Source of the DNA: Ancylobacter pratisalsi
GTDB lineage: Bacteria; Pseudomonadota; Alphaproteobacteria; Rhizobiales; Xanthobacteraceae
Assembly: GCF_010669125.1 (NCBI RefSeq)
Contig: NZ_CP048630.1
Span: forward strand, 1,364,001 to 1,428,000
DNA length: 64,000 bases
Direction: 5' to 3'
Shown: positions 49,459 to 58,672 of the stretch, in pieces
Position numbering within the stretch: the stretch's first letter is position 1
How the letters are laid out: each line of letters opens with the position of its first letter
Program-made: the position numbers and the translations under genes
The notes under the pieces: model-generated
Told to the model about the DNA's origin: nothing
Databases searched by the model: none
Seen by the model: the letters and a program-made list of their open reading frames with translations, nothing else

Positions 49459-50655
49459 TCAGCCCGCCCGCGCCAGCGGCATCGCCGGGCTCGCGGCCTT
49501 GCGGGTGCCGAGGCGTGTGCCCAGACGCTCGAGCTCCGCCAGCGTCGCCATGCGGGGACGTCGGCGGGTCAGGGCTAACAGCATCCCCATGCCGTAAGCG
49601 AGGGAAAGCAGAGAGGAGCCACCATAGGACACGAAAGGCAGTGTCATGCCCTTGGCTGGCATCATGTGAAGATTGACCATCATGTTGATGCAGGACTGGA
49701 GCCCGAACAGGATCGCGAGCCCCGCCACGGCGAAGCGCACGAAGGGATCCTCGTCATTCATGGCGCGCAGCAGCGCACGCAGCACGATGAAGGCGAAGAG
49801 GCTCGCAATGATCATGCACAAGATGGCACCGAACTCTTCGCCGGCCACCGCGAAGATGAAGTCGGTGTGCCCGTCCGGCAGCACATTCTTGAAGGTGCCC
49901 TCGCCCGGCCCCTGCCCCAGCCAGCCGCCGTTCATGAAGCTGTCGATGGCCAGATCGATCTGGTAGGTGTCGCCCGAATCCGGGTCGAGAAAGCGGTCGA
50001 TGCGCTGGGTGACATGTGGCACCAGGGCGTAGGCGATGAGCAGCCCCGTCGCACCGATACCGCCGAGCCCGATCACCCAGATCATCCTAAGACCGGCCAG
50101 AAAAAACAGGCTGCCCCACACCAGCGAGACCAGCATGGTCTGGCCGAAATCGGGCTGCATCACCAGCGGCGTCAGCACCATCGCCAGCAGCGCGATGGCA
50201 AAGAACTGACCCGGCATTTCCGGGCGCCGCACGCTCTCGGAGAACAACCACGCGGCGATGATGACGAAGCTGGGCTTCAGGAATTCCGATGGCTGAACGG
50301 TAACACCCGCCAGAGTGAGCCAGCGCCGCGCGCCCTTGACCTCCGGGCCGATGACAAGCGTGGCGCAGACGAGCCCGAGGAAAATGAGGAACAGCACCAG
50401 CGACAACCGGCGGATATTGCGTGGCGACAGGAACGAGGTCGCGATCAGCACAATCAAGGCTGGCACGAGATACGTCACCTGCCGGTGCACGAAATGAAAC
50501 GGGTCGGCAATGCCGAGACGCGCTGCGACCGGCGGGCTGGCCGCGAGCGCGAGCACGATACCTATGATCATGAGCGCGGCCAGAGCACCGAGCAACAGCC
50601 GGTCAATCGTCCACCACCACTCGCCGACAACGGTCCGTTCGGCACGCGAAATCAT
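49459..50655 (-). CDS. ftsW: Septal peptidoglycan polymerase FtsW
   Basis: 398 residues with about ten membrane helices of the SEDS family. Conserved pieces are GVTVQPSEFLKPSFVIIAAW (catalytic-region loop), MQPDFGQTMLVSLVWG, and the terminal LPFVSYGGSSLLSLAYGMGMLLALTRR. FtsW polymerises lipid II with FtsI at the septum. It is followed at once by murG and preceded, after 58 bases, by the GGDEF gene. Confidence 0.96.
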   Translation of the reverse strand: MISRAERTVVGEWWWTIDRLLLGALAALMIIGIVLALAASPPVAARLGIADPFHFVHRQVTYLVPALIVLIATSFLSPRNIRRLSLVLFLIFLGLVCATLVIGPEVKGARRWLTLAGVTVQPSEFLKPSFVIIAAWLFSESVRRPEMPGQFFAIALLAMVLTPLVMQPDFGQTMLVSLVWGSLFFLAGLRMIWVIGLGGIGATGLLIAYALVPHVTQRIDRFLDPDSGDTYQIDLAIDSFMNGGWLGQGPGEGTFKNVLPDGHTDFIFAVAGEEFGAILCMIIASLFAFIVLRALLRAMNDEDPFVRFAVAGLAILFGLQSCINMMVNLHMMPAKGMTLPFVSYGGSSLLSLAYGMGMLLALTRRRPRMATLAELERLGTRLGTRKAASPAMPLARAG

Positions 50656-50713
50656 CTACGCCACTCCGGAAAAACGCTTTCGGGAGTATCGATCGGTTAA
50701 GGTTGACGCCGGC

Positions 50714-51991
50714 TTAATGACGGGAAAAGGAACGGAAGCGCTGCCCGGGAACCAGCGTCGCGCCGCTGTCGAGTACCACCCGGTCGCGACCAGCCTGCTT
50801 GGCGGCATAAAGCGCCTGATCGGCCCGCACCAGCATTGCATCGATGTCGAACGGCGCGTGTGTCGTGGCAACGCCAATACTGGCGGTGAGTTCGATGTGC
50901 TGGGTGAGCACATCGAAAGGCTGTGACTCGATGGAACGGCGCAGTTCCTCGGCGTGCCGCGCTGCCTCGGGTCGGTCAACCCCGGGCAGCAGAGCGGCAA
51001 ACTCCTCACCGCCGAGCCTCGCGAGCACGCTCTCGCCCAGGATCGTCCGGCATTTGTCCGCGAAGGCGCGCAGCACCGCATCGCCGACCGCGTGGCCGTG
51101 GATGTCGTTGACGACCTTGAAGTGGTCGATGTCGATCATAAGCACCGAGACAGGCTCACCGCGCGTCTCGGCTTGCCGCAGAATGGCCGGCGCATCAGAA
51201 AAGAAACGGCGCCGATTCGGCAGCCCCGTCAGTTCGTCCGTCTCCGCGCGATACCGCAGTTCAGCCTGGACCTGCCGTTCGTCGGAGACGTCCCAGTAGA
51301 CCAGCACCGGACGGTCGCCGATGCAGCGCAGGCGGAAATGGATGAATTTCTCCGTCCCGTCCTTGCTGGTGACCTTCCAGTCGTTCATCGGCACAGCCAC
51401 GCCTTCCCTACGTGACCTCTCAAGCGCCTCGTCCCAGGCATTTTGTGCCAGCCGGCGATAGTCGGGATCGGGATAGGCATGGATCCACCAATCGTCCAGC
51501 TCGACCAGTTCGTCCTTGCCCCAACCGAAAAGTCGTTGCCCGTGGGTGTTGGTGAAGGTGCAATTGCCGGCTTTGTCATAGATCTCGATACCGACCGGCA
51601 TCCATTCCAGCACCGCTTGAAGATCGTCGTAGAGCGCGGGAATCGCGCTCCCGTCCTCATTCCCGGCAACATCGCCGCGGATGGTGACAAGCCAGTGCCC
51701 AGACGGCTCATCAATGGCGGAAAGATCGAACCCCACGCTGTGGGATTGCCCGCCCAGAGGCGCCAGCACGGTGGCCGACAGTTCCCGCGCCTCCAGCGCG
51801 CGCAGCAAAAGCCCAGCTGCATGGGGTCCGATGAGACGCTCCAGAGCCGTCGGAGGCTCCTGCGTGACACTTTCCGCAAGCAGGCGCCGGGCGGCCATGT
51901 TCAGCGCCAGCACCGTGCCGCCATCCGGCGTCAACAGCAGCAATGGCGCCGCGACCCACTCCATCCAGGCCAGCTGCGTTGCATCATGCAT
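50714..51991 (-). CDS. PAS domain diguanylate cyclase (GGDEF) inside the dcw cluster
   Basis: 425 residues, no membrane segment. An N-terminal PAS-like sensor (about 1-105) precedes a second PAS/PAC (about 115-245: VLEWMPVGIEIYDKAGNCTFTN, DWKVTSKDGTEKFIHFRL) and a GGDEF domain (about 255-415). The active-site motif is GGEEF at 327-331, a functional variant, so it should make cyclic di-GMP. The residues before it lack the RxxD inhibitory site, so product feedback is not expected. It lies between murD (42 bases upstream) and ftsW (58 bases downstream), on the same strand, and is very probably cotranscribed with them. This is not a usual dcw member. Confidence 0.88.
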   Translation of the reverse strand: MHDATQLAWMEWVAAPLLLLTPDGGTVLALNMAARRLLAESVTQEPPTALERLIGPHAAGLLLRALEARELSATVLAPLGGQSHSVGFDLSAIDEPSGHWLVTIRGDVAGNEDGSAIPALYDDLQAVLEWMPVGIEIYDKAGNCTFTNTHGQRLFGWGKDELVELDDWWIHAYPDPDYRRLAQNAWDEALERSRREGVAVPMNDWKVTSKDGTEKFIHFRLRCIGDRPVLVYWDVSDERQVQAELRYRAETDELTGLPNRRRFFSDAPAILRQAETRGEPVSVLMIDIDHFKVVNDIHGHAVGDAVLRAFADKCRTILGESVLARLGGEEFAALLPGVDRPEAARHAEELRRSIESQPFDVLTQHIELTASIGVATTHAPFDIDAMLVRADQALYAAKQAGRDRVVLDSGATLVPGQRFRSFSRH

Positions 51992-52033
51992 CGGCGATCC
52001 GCGGCTCCTTTCAACTCAGGCTATTCGCGCCGG

Positions 52034-53428
52034 CTACTCCGAAAATGCGGGCAGATGGACAACGAGATCGCGAAAGGCGTCCCCGCGCACCTCGAAGTTG
52101 CGATACTGATCGAAGCTGGCGCACGCTGGCGACAGTAGCACAACCGGGTGGACGGCATCCGAATGGGCCGCGTCCCGCGCCGCCATCGCTACCGCGACAT
52201 CGAGAGTGCCACAGATTTCATGGGGCACGTCGTCCCCCAGTGTCGCGGCAAAGTCCTGTGCCGCGACGCCGATAAGGTAGGCTTTTCGCACGCGCGGAAA
52301 GAAAGGCCGGAGGGGCGCGATTCCTCCCTCCTTGGGCTTGCCGCCCGCGATCCAGAAAATGTCGTCGAATGACACCAGTGCGCGCTCGGCGGCATCCGCA
52401 TTGGTTGCCTTGGAATCGTTGACGAACAGAACATTGCCAATGGTGCGCACCTGCTCCATGCGGTGGGCAAGCCCCGGAAAGCTCTTCATGCCGGACGCGA
52501 TCGTCTCCGGGGCAAGCCCCAGCGCATGGGCGGCGGCAAAGGCGGCGGCGGCGTTCTGGGCATTGTGGGTCCCGCGCAGCGACCCGATGCCCGCGAGAGA
52601 AAAGGTGAAGCGGCGTTCACCAGCCTCGGCGACAACAAGGTCGGTGCCGTCCAGATAAATGCCCTGATCGAGCGTATCGCTTACGGACAAGCGCACCACA
52701 TGCCGGCCGGAGGCCTCGACCCGGTCCGCGATGGCACGGCACCAGTCATCGTCGACACCGATCACCGCCGTACCACCGGGCTCGACGCCGGCGACAAGGC
52801 GCTCCTTTATCGCCGCGTAATGCTCCATCGTGCCGTGACGGTCGAGATGATCGGGCGACAGATTGAGCAGGATACCCACGGTTGGATCGAGGCTCGGCGC
52901 CAGATCGATCTGGTAGGATGAGCATTCGACAATATACACCCGGCCCGGCCCCGGCGGCTCCAGCCCCAGTATGGCGGGGCCGAAATTGCCGCCGATCTGC
53001 GCGTCGCGTCCCCCCTCGCGCATCAGGTGAGCGAGCAGGGCGGTCGTGGTCGACTTGCCGTTCGTGCCGGTAATGGCCGCCATTGGAGCGGGGGGTGAGA
53101 TGCGGCGGCGCATGCGGGCAAACAGTTCGACGTCGCCAATCACCTCGATACCGGCGGCGCGCGCTAGTTTCACACTCCAGTGCGGCTCGGGATGGGTCAG
53201 CGGCACGCCGGGTGCCAGAACGAGGGCGGCGAAGGCGCTCCAGTCCACATGGCTCAGGTCGCCGGTCGGCACCCCCTCCTGCCCGGCCTTCGCGACCGAT
53301 GCGGGAGAATCGTCCCAGGCCAGCACCCGCGCGCCGCCCGCCATGAGCGCATGCGCAGTCACCAGGCCGGAGCCACCGAGGCCAAAAAGAGCGATGGTCT
53401 TCTCAGGCGGAAAGTGTACGGGGATCAT
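52034..53428 (-). CDS. murD: UDP-N-acetylmuramoylalanine--D-glutamate ligase
   Basis: 464 residues. N-terminal [13 protein letters not shown], the P-loop [17 protein letters not shown] and [12 protein letters not shown] identify MurD, which adds D-Glu. It is divergent from the metallo-hydrolase gene (115 bases), so transcription of murD and everything downstream (to ftsZ) must start here or read through. Confidence 0.96.
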   Translation of the reverse strand: MIPVHFPPEKTIALFGLGGSGLVTAHALMAGGARVLAWDDSPASVAKAGQEGVPTGDLSHVDWSAFAALVLAPGVPLTHPEPHWSVKLARAAGIEVIGDVELFARMRRRISPPAPMAAITGTNGKSTTTALLAHLMREGGRDAQIGGNFGPAILGLEPPGPGRVYIVECSSYQIDLAPSLDPTVGILLNLSPDHLDRHGTMEHYAAIKERLVAGVEPGGTAVIGVDDDWCRAIADRVEASGRHVVRLSVSDTLDQGIYLDGTDLVVAEAGERRFTFSLAGIGSLRGTHNAQNAAAAFAAAHALGLAPETIASGMKSFPGLAHRMEQVRTIGNVLFVNDSKATNADAAERALVSFDDIFWIAGGKPKEGGIAPLRPFFPRVRKAYLIGVAAQDFAATLGDDVPHEICGTLDVAVAMAARDAAHSDAVHPVVLLSPACASFDQYRNFEVRGDAFRDLVVHLPAFSE

Positions 53429-53543
53429 GACGTCAGCAGGGACCTTGGATGGCGCGCTGTGCGGCCCGAAGCGGTTGATTCAATTGGCTAGCGCATTTCC
53501 ACATCCAATGAAATGATCGCGATCCCTCCCCAAGAGTTCGCGC

Positions 53544-54440
53544 ATGCCACAATCCACCCTCCTTCCGCTCGGCTCCACCATGCGCGTGCTGCGCCCTCAC
53601 CCCAACATCTATGCCTTCTACGATGGCAGGATAGAGGGCGCGCGGGCGTGGTCCAGCGCCCCTAACTGGCTCGATGATGGCGCCTACGCACTGGGTGTGT
53701 GTGTCTATGCGATCGTCGATGGCGATGACGCGCTGGTCTACGACACCCATATTTCGCTCACGCATGCGCGCCTGATGCGGCACACACTCGATCAAGCGGG
53801 CGTGCGCAACATTCGGGTGGTGCTGAGCCACTGGCACGACGATCACGTCGCGGGAAACGAGGCCTTTGCGGACTGCGAGATCATCGCTCTGGACCGCACC
53901 GAAAAGGCGCTCGCCGCCCATCGTGAAGCGCTGGAGAACGGCGATCCACCGATCCGGCCGCTTGTAATGCCCAGTCGTGTGATCAGCGGCCCGACGCCGC
54001 TGCAGGTCGGCACGCTGAGGGTCGAATTGCAGCCCGCCGAGATCCACAGCCATGACGGCCTGATCCTGCTGCTTCCGGATCTCGGCATCATGCTGGCCGG
54101 CGACACACTCGAAGAGCCGATCACCTACGTCGCCGAACCGGCGCGGCTCTCCGTGCATGTGGAGGAGCTGAAGCGCATCCGGGAGTGGGGTTACCAGCGC
54201 ATCCTGCCCAATCACGGCGCGCCCGATGTGATCGCCACCGGCGGTTACGGGCCGACGCTGATCGATGCCACGATCCGCTATGTCAAGAAACTGCTGCGCA
54301 CAAGGGACGACATGTCCCTCGCCGACCAGGACCTCAGCACCTTTGTCGCCGAGGACCTCGGCACCGGGGCCCTCAGCTATTTCGGTCCCTATGAGGAGGT
54401 GCACGCCAACAATGTGAAGAAGGTGCTGGCCTTGCCTTAA
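53544..54440 (+). CDS. Metallo-beta-lactamase-fold hydrolase, inverted within the dcw cluster
   Basis: 298 residues. The zinc-binding motif HWHDDH is at 96-101, with further ligands in AEIHSHDG and LAGDTLEE and a late His in ILPNHGAPD. This makes it an active-looking MBL-fold hydrolase of a general glyoxalase-II/lactonase type; the substrate is not predictable. It is the only plus-strand gene between ligA and mraZ, convergent with mraY (10 bases) and divergent from murD. It is an insertion relative to the usual dcw order. Confidence 0.87.
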   Translation: MPQSTLLPLGSTMRVLRPHPNIYAFYDGRIEGARAWSSAPNWLDDGAYALGVCVYAIVDGDDALVYDTHISLTHARLMRHTLDQAGVRNIRVVLSHWHDDHVAGNEAFADCEIIALDRTEKALAAHREALENGDPPIRPLVMPSRVISGPTPLQVGTLRVELQPAEIHSHDGLILLLPDLGIMLAGDTLEEPITYVAEPARLSVHVEELKRIREWGYQRILPNHGAPDVIATGGYGPTLIDATIRYVKKLLRTRDDMSLADQDLSTFVAEDLGTGALSYFGPYEEVHANNVKKVLALP

Positions 54441-54450
54441 GCGGGCATCA

Positions 54451-55536
54451 TCAACGCAGCTTGAGCGTGGAAAGACCGATCAGCGCCAGCACCACGGCAA
54501 TGATCCAGAACCGGATCACGATCTGCGGCTCGGTCCAGCCGAGTTGCTCGAAGTGATGGTGGATGGGCGCCATCTTGAACACGCGCTTGCCGGTGAGCTT
54601 GAATGAGATCACCTGCACGATCACCGATACCGCCTCCAGCACGAAAAGCCCGCCAATGACGGCGAGCACGATCTCGTGCTTCGTCGCCACAGCAATGGTG
54701 CCGAGCAGGCCGCCCAGTGCCAGCGACCCGGTGTCGCCCATGAAGATCTGCGCCGGCGGCGCATTGAACCAGAGGAAGCCGATCCCCGCGCCGATGATGG
54801 CGCCGCAAATGACCGCCAGTTCGCCGACACCGGCGACGTAGTGGATCTGCAGATAGTCCGCGAACAGCACGTTGCCGGACAGGTAGGAGATCAGCCCGAA
54901 GCTGCCCGCCGCCACCATGACCGGCACGATGGCCAGACCATCGAGCCCGTCCGTCAGGTTCACCGCGTTGCCGGCCGCGACGATGACGAAAGCGGCGAAG
55001 ATGACGAAGAACCACCCGAGGTCGATCAGCAGGTCCTTGAAGAAGGGGAAGGCCACCGAGGTGGACAGCGGCTCGCGCCCGACATGCATGATGACGACCG
55101 CCGCCGAGCCGGCGATCACCGCCTCGATGGCAAGGCGTGACCGGCCCGAAAGGCCCGCATGAGTCTGCTTGGTGACCTTGAGATAGTCGTCATAGAAACC
55201 GATCAAACCGAAGCCGATGGTGACGAACAGCACCACCCACACATATGGGTTGGAAAGGTTTCCCCATAGCAGCGTCGCCACCATCAGCCCGGAGAAGATC
55301 ATCAGCCCGCCCATGGTGGGCGTGCCCTTCTTGGTGAGCAGGTGCGACTGCGGGCCATCGGTGCGGATCGGCTGGCCCTTGCCCTGCTTCAGCCGCAGCA
55401 TGGCGATGATCGCCGGGCCGCACATGAAAACGAAAAGCAGCGCGGTGATGATCGCGCCGCCGGTCCGGAAGGTAATGTAGCGGAAGACATTGAGGGCCGG
55501 GAGGCTCTCCTGGAACTGGGTCAGCCATTGCAGCAT
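54451..55536 (-). CDS. mraY: Phospho-N-acetylmuramoyl-pentapeptide transferase
   Basis: 361 residues, about ten membrane helices. The Asp-rich catalytic motifs [21 protein letters not shown] and [13 protein letters not shown], and the HHHFE turn ([11 protein letters not shown]) identify MraY, which makes lipid I. With the opposite-strand gene 10 bases past its stop, it should be the last gene of the mraZ-led transcript. Confidence 0.97.
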   Translation of the reverse strand: MLQWLTQFQESLPALNVFRYITFRTGGAIITALLFVFMCGPAIIAMLRLKQGKGQPIRTDGPQSHLLTKKGTPTMGGLMIFSGLMVATLLWGNLSNPYVWVVLFVTIGFGLIGFYDDYLKVTKQTHAGLSGRSRLAIEAVIAGSAAVVIMHVGREPLSTSVAFPFFKDLLIDLGWFFVIFAAFVIVAAGNAVNLTDGLDGLAIVPVMVAAGSFGLISYLSGNVLFADYLQIHYVAGVGELAVICGAIIGAGIGFLWFNAPPAQIFMGDTGSLALGGLLGTIAVATKHEIVLAVIGGLFVLEAVSVIVQVISFKLTGKRVFKMAPIHHHFEQLGWTEPQIVIRFWIIAVVLALIGLSTLKLR

Positions 55537-55635
55537 CGAATCAACCTTCCGGGGGCATCAGGCGCGAACGCGTGCCACGGCGGCTCACCACCTGCCGGGC
55601 CACGATCGGAAATACGGAAACGGGACACGTCATCA

Positions 55636-57075
55636 TCATTCGGACAGATCCACCGCTACGGTTTTGCCGGCGGGAAAGCGCTCGATGAGCCCCCGCGCGA
55701 GCGAGCCCATGCGGCTGCCGTTCGATCCCTTCACCATCAGCACATCGTCCGCGCGCACACGATCGGCGACGAGAGGAAGCAGAGCCTGCGCATCGGGCGC
55801 CCACGCGCCGCGACGACCGGCAGGCAGCGCCTCCCAGAGCGCGCGCATCAGCGAACCGGCACAGAAGACAAGGTCGGCTCCCGCCGCCGCTGGCGCCAGG
55901 TCGCGATGCATCGCTTCCCCGGCGGCGCCCAGCTCCAGCATGTCGCCCAGCACCGCGATCCGCCGCCCGCGCCCTTCAACGGGAACGCCCGCGAGAACCG
56001 CCAGCGCCGCGCGCATCGACGCGGAGTTGGCGTTGTAGCTCTCGTCGATCAGCGTCGCGGCACCGCCCTTGACTCCAAGTCTGGTGCGCACCCCGCGACC
56101 GGGTGGAGGTCCGAGCGAGGACAGCGCGAGCGCAGCAAGGCAAAGATCCGCCCCCGCCAGCTTGGCGGCGGCGAGTACAGCCAGCATATTCTGCACGATG
56201 TGCCGGCCGGGCAGCCCGACCTTGAAGCTCACCGTCTCGCCCATGATGTCCGCGATCGCGGTCGAGCTCTGCGACTGAAGTGCAATACTGAGCAGGCGCG
56301 CCTGTGCACTCGACGTCTCGCCGAAGCCCACAATGGTCTTGATGTCGACCGCGCGCGCCGCATCGGCAAGGCGGGTATATTGAGGGTTGTCGCGGTTCAG
56401 CACGACCGCCCCGCCCGGCTCGACGCCGCTGAAGATCTCCGCCTTGGCATCGGCGATCGCCTCCACGTTGGGAAACTGGGCGATATGCACCGGCTCGATG
56501 GTGGTGATGACCGCGACGTGCGGACGGACCATGGCGGCCAGCGGACCGATCTCGCCCGCATGGTTCATGCCGAGCTCAAACACGCCATAGGCGCTGCGCT
56601 CGGGCATGCGCGCCAGGGAGAGCGGCACACCCCAGTGGTTGTTGTAGGAAGCGGCTGATGCGTGGGTCGGTCCATCCGCCCCCAGGCTCAGCAGCAAGGC
56701 CTCCTTGGTCGTCGTCTTTCCCACGGAACCGGTGACACCAACAATCCGCGCCTCGGTTCGCGCACGCGCGGCGCGACCGACCGCCTCCAGCGCGCCGAGG
56801 ACGTCGTCGACGGCCAGCAGCGCCGCACCGGGCGGCATGTCCTCGACCCTGCCGCGCTCGACCACGCTCAGCGCGGCGCCGCGCCCAATTGCCGCCTCGA
56901 CATAGGCGTGGCCGTCGCTGTTCTCGCCGCGAATGGCGAAGAACATGTCGGCCGGCTGCAGCGTGCGTGTATCGATCGAAACGCCGTTGATCGCGCCGTC
57001 GCCGACACCAAGGAGCGTGCCGCCCGTCGCTTGCACGAGCGTTTCGGGCGTCCAGAGCGGCACGGCATCAGCCAT
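55636..57075 (-). CDS. murF: UDP-N-acetylmuramoyl-tripeptide--D-alanyl-D-alanine ligase
   Basis: 479 residues. The P-loop GVTGSVGKTTTKEALLL and DESYNANSASMRAAL identify MurF, which adds D-Ala-D-Ala to complete the pentapeptide. The ATG at 57075 has GGAGAG 8 bases before it. A GTG at 57084 overlaps the murE stop, but the same GGAGAG abuts it directly, so 57075 is preferred. Confidence 0.95.
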   Translation of the reverse strand: MADAVPLWTPETLVQATGGTLLGVGDGAINGVSIDTRTLQPADMFFAIRGENSDGHAYVEAAIGRGAALSVVERGRVEDMPPGAALLAVDDVLGALEAVGRAARARTEARIVGVTGSVGKTTTKEALLLSLGADGPTHASAASYNNHWGVPLSLARMPERSAYGVFELGMNHAGEIGPLAAMVRPHVAVITTIEPVHIAQFPNVEAIADAKAEIFSGVEPGGAVVLNRDNPQYTRLADAARAVDIKTIVGFGETSSAQARLLSIALQSQSSTAIADIMGETVSFKVGLPGRHIVQNMLAVLAAAKLAGADLCLAALALSSLGPPPGRGVRTRLGVKGGAATLIDESYNANSASMRAALAVLAGVPVEGRGRRIAVLGDMLELGAAGEAMHRDLAPAAAGADLVFCAGSLMRALWEALPAGRRGAWAPDAQALLPLVADRVRADDVLMVKGSNGSRMGSLARGLIERFPAGKTVAVDLSE

Positions 57076-57080
57076 CGGGT

Positions 57081-58568
57081 TCACTCTCCGAGATATCCCG
57101 CCGCGACGTCGCGGTCGGAGAAGGGGAACGTCCGGTCGCCGATGATTTGGCCGGTTTCGTGGCCCTTGCCGGCGATCAGCACGACATCCCCTGATTGCGC
57201 CATCGAAATGGCCGTGCGGATCGCCTGCGCCCGATCACCGATTTCCGTGGCGCCAGGTGCGCTGGCAAGGATTTCGGCGCGAATGACCGCAGGGTCCTCG
57301 CTGCGCGGATTGTCATCCGTCACGATCGCCACGTCCGCCCGATCAGCCGCAATGGCGCCCATGAGCGGACGTTTGCCCTTGTCGCGATCGCCGCCGCAGC
57401 CAAACACTACGATCAACCGCCCGGTTACATAAGGCCTCAGCGCATCAAGCGCATTGGCGAGCGCGTCGGGCTTGTGTGCATAGTCGACGAAAACGCTGGC
57501 ATGGTTCTTCACGCCGACGAGTTCCAGCCGGCCCGGGACACCCTGCAGCGTCTCCAGCGCACCGAGCGCCTCGGCGGCCGACGCACCCGTCAGCATGGCA
57601 AGACCCGCGGCGACGAGCGCATTTGCTGCCTGGAAGGCGCCGACCAGCGGCAGCTTCAGCGAAAAGCGCTGTCCGTCCGCCTCCACCTCGAGACGCTGGC
57701 CAAGGCCCTCGTCGTGGCGCTCAAGCAGGGCGATACCGGCCCCCGCAACGCCGATGCCAAGCAGGTTCAGCTCGTGATCCGCCGCAACCTGCGCGACATG
57801 GCTGCCCTCGACGGTATCGACCCACACCGCCGCGCCACCGCCGCGTGGCACGAGATCGCGGAACAGCCGCATCTTGGCGTCGAGATAAGCCTCCATGGTC
57901 GGATGATAGTCGAGGTGGTCGCGCGACAGATTGGTAAAGCCGCCGGCGGACAGGCGTACACCGTCGAGACGGTACTGATCCAACCCGTGCGACGAGGCTT
58001 CAAGGCACAGATGGGTCACGCCTTCACCCGCCAACGCATGCAGCGTGCGGTGCAGGGCGATGGGGTCCGGAGTGGTGAGCGAGCCATAGACGGCGCCGGA
58101 CGGCGCCACCACGCCGAGCGTGCCCAGGCTCGCACTGGCATGGCCAAGCGTCTGCCAAATCTGCCGCGCGAAGGCCGCAACCGAGGTCTTGCCAGAGGTC
58201 CCTGTCACAGCGGCAATGGTTTCGGGCTGCCGTGGAAAGGCGCGGGCGGCGGCAAGGGCCACCGCGCGGCGCGCATTTCCCACGCGCACATAGGCGATGC
58301 CGGGCTCGATGCCGTCCGTCAGTTCCGCCTCGCCGACCACCGCCACCGCGCCGCGGGCAATGGCGTCGCGGGCGAAGGCCATGCCGTCGGTCTTGGTCCC
58401 GGCAAGCGCAAAAAACACATCGCCTGCACGAGCCTTGCGGCTGTCGAGCACCGGATCGGCGACCTCGATGGTGGCATCAGCGAACTGGTAGTCGGCATCC
58501 GCGCCTACCATGTGCCCCAATGTGAGGTTTCGCGAACGTTTGGTCGACTGCTGGGTCGGATCAGACAT
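57081..58568 (-). CDS. murE: UDP-MurNAc-L-Ala-D-Glu--meso-2,6-diaminopimelate ligase
   Basis: 495 residues from MSDPTQQSTKRSRN. The P-loop VTGTSGKTSVAAFARQ and the substrate-selective motif DNPRSEDP near residue 405 (DNPR selects meso-diaminopimelate over lysine) are present. It adds the third stem-peptide residue. A start at 58595 is possible but lacks support. Confidence 0.96.
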   Translation of the reverse strand: MSDPTQQSTKRSRNLTLGHMVGADADYQFADATIEVADPVLDSRKARAGDVFFALAGTKTDGMAFARDAIARGAVAVVGEAELTDGIEPGIAYVRVGNARRAVALAAARAFPRQPETIAAVTGTSGKTSVAAFARQIWQTLGHASASLGTLGVVAPSGAVYGSLTTPDPIALHRTLHALAGEGVTHLCLEASSHGLDQYRLDGVRLSAGGFTNLSRDHLDYHPTMEAYLDAKMRLFRDLVPRGGGAAVWVDTVEGSHVAQVAADHELNLLGIGVAGAGIALLERHDEGLGQRLEVEADGQRFSLKLPLVGAFQAANALVAAGLAMLTGASAAEALGALETLQGVPGRLELVGVKNHASVFVDYAHKPDALANALDALRPYVTGRLIVVFGCGGDRDKGKRPLMGAIAADRADVAIVTDDNPRSEDPAVIRAEILASAPGATEIGDRAQAIRTAISMAQSGDVVLIAGKGHETGQIIGDRTFPFSDRDVAAGYLGE

Positions 58569-58672
58569 GCTAGCGGTCCTGCTCCCACGGAGCATAGCGG
58601 GAAGCTGTACGCGCCCGACATTGGGAATAGCCGATTCCGGGGGACTGACGCATCGGAAATCGACCTCCCGGT

